A DNA stretch of 64,000 bases from Mycoplasma yeatsii (GTDB taxonomy: Bacteria; Bacillota_I; Bacilli_A; Mycoplasmatales; Mycoplasmataceae), in assembly GCF_030815295.1 (NCBI RefSeq), contig NZ_JAUSWP010000001.1; one strand, 5' to 3'. The notes beneath the pieces were generated by a model that did no database searches, had not been told where the DNA came from, and worked only from the letters and a program-made list of their open reading frames with translations. The translations under genes and the position numbers were made by a program. Below, piece after piece: positions 50,940 through 61,177 of the stretch; positions within the stretch are counted from its first letter, which is position 1; every line of letters begins with the position of its first letter.

Positions 50940-52466
50940 CTATTCATCGATTTTATTAAATTTTCAATTAAATTGAGTTTTATAGTAGTTAACAAAGTTA
51001 TTGAATCTATTATTAGCTAAGTTTTTATCTATCAAGTGTGGAGCTTCAAGTTCATCAACTAGTTTAATGTTTGCTCAAATGAATTCATAATATTTAGAAT
51101 GTTTATTTGTTTCATTTGAAAAGTTTTTTCTAAATCTATCTTTCATAACGTTATAACCTAAAAGTCCAGTGACTAAAGGTTGAATTACTTTATGATACTC
51201 ATTTCAAGCAAATCTATAAGTTGCTCGGAAATCGGTTTCATAGTTTTCATAAAAACTAGTGCCAGGAAATAGTTGCAAGCTTACATCATCACTCATATCA
51301 TCAGATAAAGTAAATCCTACTAATTGTTTTACTTTCAGATACTCTAAAACTTTATCTTCAAATTTATCAATTTTTGTTCTAATTCCAGATAATTCAAATT
51401 GTTCTACTAAAGTTTTATTCTCATCACTAATTAAGCTACTATCAGTTAAAGCTTGTTGCAGTTCTAGAAATGCTAATAATAAGTCTAGTTGAGATTTTTG
51501 CATTGTGTAAACTTTAATTTTATTTCTTAGTATTTGATCAAAATAATCACCAACTAATCTCATTTTGCTTGGATCATATTTATCAGTATTTTTTTCAAAG
51601 AATTCTTTAGATAAAAATAATTCATTGTCAAAATTACCATTAAAATCAACAATTCTATTGTAGTATCAAAGACCAGTTGGAACAATTGTTAATTCTTTTT
51701 CACCAAAATTGTATAAACGATTATTTAATTTATTATTTTTATCAAAAGGTATTTCTTCTCAGTTATATCTACCAGTTCAAGAACCGTCATCATTAAGTTT
51801 TTTTGATGAAATACCCCAAAGTTTACTATCATCTCTTTCCGGATCTTCAGGAAGACCTAGTTGTCTTCTAATAGAATCTATAGAAAAATTTCTTGTACTT
51901 GAAATTGAAAATTTCGCATTAGTATCGTTAATCATTTTCTTTAATTCATTTTGTTGATTAACAATATCTAAAACCTGTTTAACTAATTTGTGGTGAGTTG
52001 TTGAGTTAATATAAGTCTTATCATCTTTATCTTTAAACATAAAGTGACTTAAACTAGGTTCATCAACATTAAAGTGTTCTAAACTTCTAATATATTGACT
52101 TAGTAATGCAATTGTAGGAAATAATTCTAAACCTGCTAAATCTTCTATTTTATAATCATCAGCATTTGGAATTAATGATTTGAATTCATTAGCTTCATCA
52201 ACTAAAACTTGATTAGCATAATAAACATTACTTGGATTAGCAGTATCTTCTTCAAAAATAGTGTATTTTACATCTTCATATTCAAAACTTGTAACTTTTT
52301 CACTGTTATTGTTACCATTATCAATTGGATCATCATAATCAGGATTTTGAGTATGATTAGGATCTTTTGGAATTTTATAGTTACTAAATAATCGGCAACT
52401 TGTAACAGTTAAAATTGGAGCAGTTACAACTAAACTTGAACTAATAATAGTTAATAATTTTTTCAT
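50940..52466 (-). CDS. ICE-encoded surface lipoprotein
   Basis: 508 residues. N-terminal signal with lipobox TVTSC: Cys near residue 24 becomes the lipidated N-terminus. A short Asn/Asp/Pro spacer (HTQNPDYDDPIDNGNNN) and a globular mostly helical domain without Cys follow. ICE lipoproteins of this class are needed for mating in M. agalactiae (CDS14 role, from memory). I use ATG 52466 with AAAGGAAGTG upstream. First gene after a long gap holding its promoter. Confidence 0.85.
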
Positions 52467-52494
52467 AAAATACACTTCCTTTATAACTACTATA

Positions 52495-52503
52495 ATTCTA
52501 TCA
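52495..52503 (-). promoter_or_regulatory. extended -10 promoter of the lipoprotein gene
   Basis: TGATAGAAT on the minus strand, an extended -10 box (TGnTAGAAT), 29 bp before the lipoprotein start. The 200-bp gap 52467-52674 contains no gene; CACTA/TAGTG inverted repeats at 52503-52530 may be an operator. Confidence 0.5.
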
Positions 52504-52674
52504 CACTAACTAATTTCGATCAGGTAGTGTTGAAGTCAAAAACAATATATTTTAACTAAATAAATTAGACATTTTATCTCTTAACCTTTTGCAAATACCG
52601 ACTCTAATTTTTAGTTAAATATCATTTTTAATTTGTTTTTCTTTTAAATTTTCAACTCATAACTATCAACTCAT

Positions 52675-54294
52675 TTAAAACGGAAATGCTTTTTGAGTAT
52701 GTTTATTTTGAGTTTCTTGTTGTTCTTGAAGTTCCTGTCGCTTTTTTTCTTGTTCTTGTTGCAACTGTTCTTGTTTCTTTTTTTCTTGTTCTTCTTTTTC
52801 TTTAGCTTCAAGTTGTTGTTTTAAGAACAATTCGATTTCATCATTTATTTCTCTAGCAACATTAACAACAGGTTTAATTCAATCTATTCTATCTTTTTGA
52901 GTTGATTTTGCATTTCAACCTTTAATGTAGTCAAGATGATGATTTTCAGTATCAATATTAAATTTCTTAGAAAATACAAGACTTATCATTTCAGCTTGAT
53001 ATTCACACTCAGAACGAGAAGTGTCTTCATAAGAATGATTAAACTTCATATGACCATATTCGTGTAATAAAGTTGTAATGTTTTCTTTAGTTGAATTATG
53101 TTCATTTAAATAAATTGACTTATGATCACTAAAACCTTTCATTTGTCCTAATGCTTCAGTTTCATAAACAGGAATATTTTTAGTTTCTAAAAATTGTTTT
53201 AATTCACTAAATAAACGTTGATGATATTGTTCATTTTCAGGTTCACCTTTTATAAAAAAAGCAAAGTAATTTTTAGGATATTGCTCTTTTTTTAAAGTAG
53301 TTTGACTAATATCAAATGTATTAGCTAATTTAAACCCTTTAATTGTTTCATCAACTTTTAATTCTTTCTTTTTGATTTTTTGTTTAATTTCATCAGTTCA
53401 TTGCTTTTTAAAAATCTTTTCTCCATTGATTTCAATAAATTTATCAGTTACAGGTTGCAAAATCTTAAGTGCTTTTGAACCTTTTTTAATTGCAACTTTT
53501 TCTTTTTTTCAATCAGTAAATGATTTTAGAATTGTAGCTCCTTCAAATTGTTTATGAACCATAGCAATATTTCTTGCAGTATATTTATTTCTAATATTAG
53601 TTGCAAATTCTAAATAGTTAGCTAATCGTTCAGGATCTCTTACAAATTCATCAAGCTTATCATCAACTCTTTTAACGATATCGCTAATTTTGTTTTCAAA
53701 AGTTAACTCTTGCTTTTGAACAGGTTGTTCATCCTCCTTTAAACTTGCTTGAGCATTTTTGATTTGTTGATCAAGTTTTTCACCTAATTCATCTTGAAGT
53801 TGTTTTAATTCATTTTGTTGAAGTTGTACTTCTACCATTTCTTCAAGAGTATTAAATATCTCTTCATCAGGTTCATTAAGTTTTATATTTTCTTGAGTAG
53901 TTTCAGCAACTTGTTGTTGTTCTTGTGATTTTAAAATTCAATCAATTTTAGGATTGATTTCATCAAGTTCGGAATTATCTTGATCATTCTTTTCTATATT
54001 TGTTCAGACAATACCGGGAATTTCGGTTTCTTGTTTTTCTTTAGTTTCTTCAACTTGACTAGATTCATTATTTTCAACTTTTTCAGAATCAAAATATTGC
54101 TTAGCAACTTGTTGATATCTCTCACGAAGTTCTTCAACAGGAGTTTGTCATACAGCTCAAGACTTGACTTCAATCTTACTATCTTTGTTTTGTTTTCTAT
54201 ATTCTTTTCAATTAGAAAGAGAAATTCCTGCAAATTGTTTTATATCTCCATCTTCTATGTAATCTATATTTAAAATAGGATTATCATTTATCAT
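52675..54294 (-). CDS. ArdC-like antirestriction protein with metallopeptidase domain
   Basis: 539 residues. Residues 1-190 are polar and coiled-coil-like. Residues ~235-290 contain RNKYTARNIAMVHKQFEGA and FTDWKKEKVAIKKGSKALK, the outline of the ArdC N-terminal ssDNA-binding domain. A zinc peptidase motif HEYGHMKFNH lies near 411, with downstream ECEYQAEMISL supplying a third ligand. A Gln/Glu-rich coiled coil (KKKQEQLQQEQEKKRQEL) ends the protein. ArdC proteins protect incoming single-stranded conjugative DNA from restriction. ATG 54294 has AAAGGAG eight bases upstream. Confidence 0.75.
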
Positions 54295-54311
54295 AATCAT
54301 TTCTCCTTTGT

Positions 54312-54608
54312 TTATTCGTTATTATTTGATTTATTATTTTCAATATCTTTACTTAGTATTTTGTGAAATGAACTTTCAATTTTATATTCAATAACAGCTT
54401 GTTTAATGATTTTTCTAAATTTTCAATACCTAATAAAATTTTTTCATTGTTTCCTGTTCTCTCTTGTTGTTTCATCAACTGTTGTTTTAGCTTGTTTGAT
54501 TTGTTTACTAGATCTAAAAGACAATATAAATAAGTGAACAACAGAATATAAAATATGTACAAACATTCCAGCAACAACAATAAGAAATATAATTGCAAAT
54601 GTTTTCAT
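54312..54608 (-). CDS. single-pass ICE membrane protein, 98 aa
   Basis: 98 residues with an N-terminal membrane helix (TFAIIFLIVVAGMFVHILYS near 3-22) and a basic cytoplasmic tail (SSKQIKQAKTTVDETTRENR). ATG 54608 is one base from the ssb stop; an in-frame start at 54626 overlaps ssb. No ribosome site is visible, so coupling to ssb is likely. Function unknown. Confidence 0.65.
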
Positions 54609-54609
54609 A

Positions 54610-55023
54610 CTATTTGTACTGTTCATCTAACATTGAATTAATTTCTTGAATAGCTTGTTGTTGATCTTGAGCTAGTTGTTTATAGTGTTTTAACTCGTTA
54701 ATTGTTTCGGCTTTAGCTAAGAATTTAATTCTATTAGCAATAATTTCTAATTTGGAAGTTTGTTTATCGTCTTTAGTTTTAAATACGTTATTTTGAGCAA
54801 CTCCAATTAAAGAAATTAGATCTCCTTTCTTTAAATGTTCTTTTGTAATTTCAGCTAACTTGTCATAACAAGTAACTTCTATAAATTGAGTTTTACTTTC
54901 TCTGCTTTCAAGTGTTGCTAAAGTAAATTTAAGTAATTTACCTTTTTCGTTGTTTTGTTTATCGAATTCTTTTTCGTAAAATTCATCTCTTACTAGACGA
55001 CCAATTAAAATAACTTGATTCAT
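54610..55023 (-). CDS. ssb: single-stranded DNA-binding protein
   Basis: 137 residues. N-terminal OB-fold with MNQVILIGRLVRDEF and the conserved TQFIEVTCYDKLAEI-HLKKGDLISLIGVAQNN segment. The tail ends SMLDEQYK rather than the DDDIPF-type acidic tip. Coats single-stranded DNA of the transferring or replicating element. ATG 55023 has AAAGGAGAAAAA upstream. Confidence 0.93.
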   Translation of the reverse strand: MNQVILIGRLVRDEFYEKEFDKQNNEKGKLLKFTLATLESRESKTQFIEVTCYDKLAEITKEHLKKGDLISLIGVAQNNVFKTKDDKQTSKLEIIANRIKFLAKAETINELKHYKQLAQDQQQAIQEINSMLDEQYK

Positions 55024-55047
55024 AATTTTTTCTCCTTTTTAATAACT

Positions 55048-55509
55048 TTATAAATAGTCAATTTCAGCATTAATAAACTCTTGTAACAAATTTTCTTTTC
55101 ATTGAATTTTTAAATCATATTCTTGTTCTGCTAATCATTGTTTATACGTTGATTTGGATTTATCTTTTTTAGCTAATTCATCCAATTCTTCAGTAGATTT
55201 GTCATTTAAAATATCAATAACTTTTTCTAATGCTCGAAAGCTTTTAGAACTTGAATCAAAACTTTCATCTTTTTCAAACAAAATCTTTTTGATTTTTTGT
55301 TCTAATCAAGTTTCTCCTAGCTCAGGTAATTTAGAAAGTATTCTTGTGACTACTTTGTGTTTCAATTCTCACTCATCAATATGTAAATACTCAAAATGAG
55401 AATTAAAGTTTTTAAGATATTGCTTTATATCTAAGTCATCGACTCATAACCCATAATCTTTAGAATATAAATATCTAATTTCTTTAATTGTTATTTTTTT
55501 GCTATTCAT
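55048..55509 (-). CDS. hypothetical ICE protein, 153 aa
   Basis: 153 residues with five TGA Trp codons (GLWVDDLD, DEWELKHK, ETWLEQKI, KQWLAEQ, IQWKENL). Soluble, helical and charged. ATG 55509 with AAAGGAGTTG upstream, between virD4 and ssb. No family recognised. Confidence 0.75.
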
Positions 55510-55524
55510 ATAATCAACTCCTTT

Positions 55525-57498
55525 TTATTGTTTACAGTGTAAGCTTCCTGCTTTTCTAGCTTTTTCTAGTTCTATTTTTAATTGTTGTTCGCGTTGTTCA
55601 GTTACTTCCTGTTGAACAAGTTTTTGTAATTCAACGTTATCCAATTCAGATTCTTTCATAGTGCTAAAATCTCATACTTTTTCAACAACAACATTCCGCT
55701 TATTAGTTATAGGATGAATATATTCATCATTAGGTAAATATTCATAAGCAGGCGTTAATTTAATTGCAATAGGTTTACTTCCACCAGAAGTAATAATTGT
55801 CATATCAGGGTTTTTATACTTTAAGTCACTAACACTCATTATTAATTCCTTTTGTTCACTAATTGTTGTTGAAGTGCGGTTTTCACTTTCAGAAATAGAT
55901 TGTTTTTTAACAATTTTTTCTCCTAATGATTGAGAAAAAGATTTTAAAGTTTCTTCAGAGTTAGTTTCTAATAAGAAGTTGAGTCTAGCTTGTGCTTTAA
56001 TAGCTCTATAATCTCTACCTTTAGAAACATATTTTTGTAACTGTTCGTAACTTTGAATAATCAACATAAAGAATACATTTCTACTTCTTGAAATCGCCAT
56101 CCAATCCGGGATTTGCGGTAATAATAATGAGTTAAACTCTTCTAAATAAAATTGCAACATTCTTTTTAACTTTTGCTTTGGTAAAGTATTTGCATAATCA
56201 ACTGCTTCTTGATAGATTTGAGTAATCAACATATTCATCAAAAAGTTATAAATGTTTTTGTGATCAGGAAAACAAATAAATATCACATACGGTTTAGACT
56301 CATCTCTAACAACTTCTTTAACGCGAAATGTTATATTGCTGGTAATTTTTTTAATACTAATATTTTGAGAAAAGGAGTTTATAGCCTTAGTAGCATTAGT
56401 TAAAATACCAGATAACGTTTCAGGAACGATATCTATAAAAGGTTTCTGTTCAGCACACAAATCAAATCAATATTGGTTATTTTTTTGGTTTTCTTGTGCT
56501 ATTTCAATTCATTTACCATTTTTAATAAAATCAGTACTTAATGTAGGAATTAAATTAGCTATAGTGTAATGTTGTAAAGTAAATGTTTCTTCTTCTAAGC
56601 TATATAGTAAAAAGAATTTTAAAAGCAAAATAAGAATATTTTTAGCATTTTGCTCTCACATTGAATTTTCTTCATTAGTTCAAGGAAGCATTTCAACTAG
56701 TTCGATGATTTTGTCATAAGCTTTACCATAATCAAATTCATCTAATTGTTCTTTAGGTTTTGAATGTAGAGTTTTTCATATTTGCTCTAAAGGATTTCAA
56801 TATAAAGATTTTAGTGAATCATCAAAATCGAAAACTTTAATGTTATAACCGTTTTCTAAAAACATTTTTCCAGTTCTAGATAGTATTTGTTTTTTAGGAT
56901 CGGTAATTACCATATTTGGCTTTTTCTCATTAGGTAATGTTGCATTATATCAAATGTTAGGTATAACAATTTTTTCAGTTTTCTTGCTTCCAGAAATTCC
57001 TAAAACAATTGCGTGAGAATCAGTGTTGTTTACCAAATAGTGTTTTTTACCTTTAATATTCAACATACCTAAACTAAAGTTAGGTTCTCCAGCTTTAAAC
57101 TTGTCTTTAAATGCTCTAAAATCACCGTCTTTAGTGAATTGGTTGTATTCTCAATTGTTTTTAGTAAGATCTTTATTTTTGAAAACTTTCTTTTTTATTT
57201 TTTCTCATCATTTTTGATGATTAAAATACGTAAGAAATACAAATATTCCACCTACTATGATTACAATGGTTCAATTTCTATGAGAACTGTTAGTTGTTCA
57301 GAAATTAAAAAAGTCAGTAATAACATTTCTTTTAGAAGTAAGTCATCCTACAATTGCAGAAAAGCTTTTTTCTTTAACAACTATCATAATAATTGTTAAA
57401 AGAACAAATGAAGTTAAAGGTCACAATACAAAACAAAAAATATTAATCATTAATTTAGTCGATAATTTATCTCTTAGTTCATTTTTCTTTTTTTCCAT
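55525..57498 (-). CDS. virD4: type IV coupling ATPase VirD4/TraG
   Basis: 657 residues. Two N-terminal membrane helices (INIFCFVLWPLTSFVLLTII and WTIVIIVGGIFSAIVGWL). Walker A-like GISGSKKTE near 160, Walker B region MVITDPKKQ near 182 followed by GKMFLENGYNIKVFDFDDS. Later come QFYLEEFNSLLLPQIPDWMA and SRNVFFMLIIQSYEQL, typical of the TraG/VirD4 C-terminal ATPase half. It recruits the relaxase-DNA complex to the channel. The Walker A has KK where G-K is usual. ATG 57498 with only weak AGAAAG upstream, nine... codons after the methylase stop region. Confidence 0.92.
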
Positions 57499-57504
57499 TA
57501 TTTG

Positions 57505-58326
57505 TTACTTTCTACCTACCACTGTCATTTGTTTTTCAAGTTTTTTAAGTTTAACAATAATTTGTTCGATGATATCTTTTATTAATTCATCAGGAATAGA
57601 GCTTCTTAAAGAATAATTATTCTTTTTCATATGTTCTTTATTTCCTGGAACTTTTTTAGCTTTTAAAAGGAGTTTAATATTGCTTTTAAATGTTGTAGGT
57701 TTTAGTGAAAAATTACTATCATAAGCAGAATAATAAGTCTTGGTTAAATGGGCATTGAAGTTTCAATGTTCTTTTTGAAATTCTCAAGTTTTAGAAGTTG
57801 TTGGATTTTCAATAACTCAAAATTCAGGTTTGAAAGTTTCAATAATATTAATAGTTGCTCCAATTGTTGCAACTCCAAGTATCCTTGCTATTTCTTTTTT
57901 TAAAAAACTTCTTTTTTTATTTGCAGAACAAGTTGAATTGTAAAATTCATAATATTTACGATTTCTTACTTCTCAAGTACAAATTTCTTGTTTATCATCA
58001 GTTGAACTAATTTTAGAAAACATTTTCCCACCACAATCAGCTATACTTCAACTCTCACAAGGTGGAGAAGCTAGAATGATATCAGGAGGCAATAATTCTT
58101 TTAATTGATCAATCAACTTATCGTTAGTTAAAGACAAATCGATTTGCTTGTATTTATAGTTATTTGATTCTTTAAACTTGATTTTTTTAGGTTCGTTAAT
58201 TCCTATTGAATAAACAATAAACTGTTTATCAAAATATTTTTTAATAGCTTTTTGATAACTGCTTTCAGCATCATCATATAAAGCTCATACAATATAAACG
58301 ATTTCATTATTCGCTTTGATTAGCAC
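57505..58326 (-). CDS. cytosine-C5 DNA methyltransferase-like protein
   Basis: 273 residues, GTG start with AAAAGGAGAATAAAA upstream. The catalytic-type motif ILASPPCESWSIAD (PC, motif IV) lies near 95, and FWVIENPTTSKTW (EN, motif VI) near 173. The C-terminal NNYSLRSSIPDELIKDIIEQ resembles the end of phage-type Dcm enzymes. The N-terminal SAM-binding motif I is not obvious (IVYIVWALYDDAESS). It could methylate ICE DNA to evade host restriction. Overlaps the 79-aa gene by 20 bp. Confidence 0.68.
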
Positions 58327-58546
58327 TTTTATTCTCCTTTTTTAGTTTTTTTGAGTTAAATATTTTTCTTTTCCTATCATTTATTAAAAATAAACAATAA
58401 GTAGGATATCTAGAACTCATTTCAAATATAAAATCGTTTTCTTCTTTCATTGCTAATTCAACTAAATCATCAAAATATCAAACATTGTTTTTGATGATAA
58501 AACTTTTTAATGCACCTTGTACTTTAATACTTTTTGGAATTTTCAT
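58307..58546 (-). CDS. hypothetical ICE protein, 79 aa
   Basis: 79 residues, one TGA Trp (NNVWYFDDL). Basic, soluble: MKIPKSIKVQGALKSFII at the start and IFNSKKLKKENKSANQSE at the end. ATG 58546 with AAGGAGATAAAG upstream. It lies between the relaxase and methyltransferase genes and overlaps both neighbours' ends closely, so translational coupling is likely. Function unknown. Confidence 0.7.
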
Positions 58547-58549
58547 ACT

Positions 58550-59776
58550 TTATCTCCTTACATATTTAGGTTTATTCTCAGCTTGTTTAAAGTTTTTGTT
58601 GAATTTCTTCAACGCTTCGATTTTTTTTCAGAATTGAATGTTTTCAAATTCTCATTCTCATTTTTCAAAAAGTTTTTCTAAGTCATTTTTTCCACCATAT
58701 ACAGGAACAATATCATCAACGGTTTCTATTTCTAAACAGTCTTTAATAATCATATTTCCAATTTGACTTTCAAATTCAGCTAACTCTTTATTAGCAAACT
58801 CTATAGCTTGTTGTTGAAGATAAGATGAAGAGTAATTAGCTTTTTTTATTTCTTCAATTTCTAGTTCGTATTTTGCATATTCTTTGTTTAATTTGGAGTT
58901 ATTACTTTTTATATAGTTAAAAATATCTCATATAGCTTCGTTTACTTTTTCATCTCTTTTAGATAAAGCATACGTTTTGTTTTTACTGTTTTTGTAAAAC
59001 TTCTTAATTGTTCTTACAGAGTTATATAAAATACTTGTTCTCACTTGTTGCTTCATCAATTCTTTTAATTCTTTTCTAGAATCTCAAATAGAATTTTTGA
59101 TTACATAAAAATCTTGATGCTCTTCTTGATAAGCTAAGCTAGTTTCAAGCATAGTTTTTAGTTTCTCAACACTTTCTTTATTAAATGAACCTTTTTTCCT
59201 GTAATTACCATTTATATCAGGATATTTTTCTCAGAAACTTAAATGAATATGTGGATATTTAGTGTTAGAGTGAATTGCTCAGTGTCCAGTGATTTTATTT
59301 GGATCGATTTTGTTAGCTTTGAAAAAACTTTTCATATTTTTATTCAACGTATCGTTTCATTCGTGTTTGTCAATAGCAAATGTATCAATTCCAAGTTGTC
59401 CAGGATTAATAGTCATTTCTCAAATATTTTGTTTATCAGATATTTGTTTAACTATTTTCTTTTCCTTTTCAATTGACAAATCATTAGCTTGTTCACTAAA
59501 CAAACGATAAAGTCCTGTTTTAGATTCATCATCATTTAAAAACTTAGCTTTAGTTTTAGAATCTAAGAACTTTTCTCATTCAACATTTTTATCTTGATAT
59601 TCCAGTTTAAGACTTTGTTTATTTTCATTATCTTTTTGAATATAAACAGCTTGTTCTCTTGTTATGTAGTCAATATAAGTTCCACTTTTATAGAAACTAT
59701 GATTATGAACTTTTCCACTTTTCTTATTTTCTTTCTTTTCTATTTTTGGATGAGAAAATTCAACCTTGACTATCAT
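58550..59776 (-). CDS. mobL: MobL-like relaxase
   Basis: 408 residues. The N-terminus (MIVKVEFSHPKIEKKENK, SGTYIDYITREQAVYI) with possible catalytic Tyr residues near 34-37, and the metal motif HWAIHSNTKYPHIHLSFWEK near 205-224 (HxH). This matches the MobL/MobP-like relaxase plan: Tyr-containing motif I, then the HUH motif. The C-terminal half is helical and charged. It should nick the ICE at oriT and pilot the strand. ATG 59776 with AAGGAAATATAAAG upstream; an intergenic structured region lies immediately upstream. Confidence 0.8.
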
Positions 59777-59856
59777 CTTTATATTTCCTTAGTTTTTAAT
59801 AATTTATTTTCTAGTTTAATATCTTATTTTTTATGTTTCGAATTTTAACCTTAGAC

Positions 59857-60080
59857 AACTTTCAAAAAACTTAACAAGCGATTTTTCGCTCATTTTTTAA
59901 TACTAAAACATAACAAAAAAGATATTTTTTCTAATACCTGCCGATTATGAAATTGCATTTTCTAGTTAAAATTTAATTTCTAAAAGTCAGGAAAGTTAGA
60001 ATATTGGTCGTCCGGTTAGGAGTTGCACCTAACTTATACTGCTCAGACGGTTTAATATCTTTTTTTCCGAACTTTCAAAA
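59857..60080. other. candidate origin of transfer (nested inverted repeats upstream of relaxase)
   Basis: The 324-bp gap 59777-60100 has no gene. AACTTTCAAAA occurs directly at 59857-59867 and 60070-60080. GAAAGTT (59991-59997) and AACTTTC (60070-60076) form an outer inverted repeat. Inside lie CGTC (60009-60012)/GACG (60046-60049) and the hairpin GTTAGG/CCTAAC (60015-60020/60028-60033) with loop AGTTGCA. The segment 60003-60050 is GC-rich for this genome. Position next to the relaxase and nesting are what an oriT would show; the nick site is unknown. Confidence 0.5.
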
Positions 60081-60100
60081 CTACTTAAAAACAACCTTAA

Positions 60101-60898
60101 CTAGTTTTTTAAAAATAGCATTTTTATTTCACTTGAAATTAAACGTTCAGTTCTAAATTCATAACCAATAAACTTTTTAATAAACTGTCCATTTTTATTT
60201 CAAAAAGTTTTGAATTTCTTTTCACTAGTTCTTTTAATCACAACCAGTTTAGAATGAACAATACCTAGAAACTTAGATAAAGCTTGAAAGATTCTTCAGA
60301 CTTTAGTTCTACTCATATTCAGTTTTTTAAAGTAGTTATTTTGAACTAAAGCAAATTTCTTATTTGAGTTTTCAACTAATTTGTCTTTAGTTTGTTTTAA
60401 ACAGTACAAAGTGTCAATTGCACCCAAAGTTTTAGTAAGTCCATACAACAAGAAGAACTTAATTACAAATTCACCTTTAATGATTCAAAACTTTTCATTC
60501 TTGTTTCTAAAAACCTTTCTAGTTAGTTTTAAAACTCTAGTTGTTTTGTAAACAGTTTCATCAATCATTTCCAGTTCAATTAATTTTTTGATAGCTAGCT
60601 TCACACTAGAATTTTTAAATCCAAATTCAACTAGTGTTTTTTTAGTCACTTCAGTTTTGTACATCGCTTTTAAAATCAAAACAATTTCAGTTGCAACTTT
60701 TTCTCCAGCTAACTTAGCTACATAACTTTCACCGATTACAAGTTTAGCTTTTTGTATTTTTGAAATTGCATTAGCAAAAAGTTTGTCGTACTTCTTGTTT
60801 TCATATTCTTGCTCAAAACGTTGATTAGTTAAAAACATCTCAATCGATTTTTGATCGTTTTCTTCTTTCATTAAGATTCAATTCTTAAAATGTGACAT
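60101..60898 (-). CDS. ICE winged-helix-like protein, first gene of the element
   Basis: 265 residues, three TGA Trp codons. The middle third (TEVTKKTLVEFGFKNSSVKL, AIKKLIELEMIDE) reads as a winged-helix DNA-binding segment, and a second helical region NMSRTKVWRIFQALSKFLGI near 195 could be another HTH. The C-terminus is basic. ATG 60898 has AGAAAGGAAAAATT upstream; a start at 60871 lacks one. Position at the right end, behind a palindromic operator, suggests a regulator or replication/partition protein of the element. Confidence 0.7.
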
Positions 60899-60919
60899 AA
60901 TTTTTCCTTTCTATTTCTA

Positions 60920-60959
60920 TTCACAAGTTAAGAATTTTTTGGTATAATTAACTTGTGAA
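60920..60959. promoter_or_regulatory. palindromic operator around an outward-facing promoter
   Basis: TTCACAAGTTAA (60920-60931) and TTAACTTGTGAA (60948-60959) form a perfect 12-bp inverted repeat with a 16-bp gap. Inside, on the + strand, is the extended -10 box TGGTATAAT (TATAAT at 60943-60948). A dimeric repressor bound here would block it, and it also lies 22 bp upstream of the winged-helix gene on the other strand. Confidence 0.65.
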
Positions 60960-61013
60960 GATTTAGAAGATAAGAACCTTTCCTTTTCAATTTTAGGGTT
61001 CTTATCTTTTTTT
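60954..61013 (+). ncRNA. predicted short RNA ending in a strong terminator
   Basis: Transcription from the TATAAT at 60943-60948 would start near 60954. AAGATAAGAACC (60967-60978) and GGTTCTTATCTT (60997-61008) form a 12-bp stem with an 18-nt loop, followed by T6. So the promoter yields an RNA of about 60 nt, or the hairpin is an attenuator before the right end. No frame. Confidence 0.5.
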
Positions 61014-61123
61014 ATTTCCTTTCTAATTTTTCAAAATTACCGATTTTAAAGTTTTTGTGTTTTAAGCTATGTTACAAAATTTTTGCCTTAAAGGGTGTCT
61101 ACCGCTTAAGTCAACTTTAAACT

Positions 61124-61159
61124 AAAAAAACCGATGGAATTTATCCAGTCGGTTTTTTT
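61124..61159. terminator. bidirectional terminator at the ICE right end
   Basis: A7-CCGA-TGGA with matching TCCA-TCGG-T7 around a 5-nt loop. A strong stem with A and T tracts on both sides; it insulates the element from host transcription. The gap 61014-61189 has no gene. Confidence 0.8.
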
Positions 61160-61177
61160 GTATCTGACACACTTATT

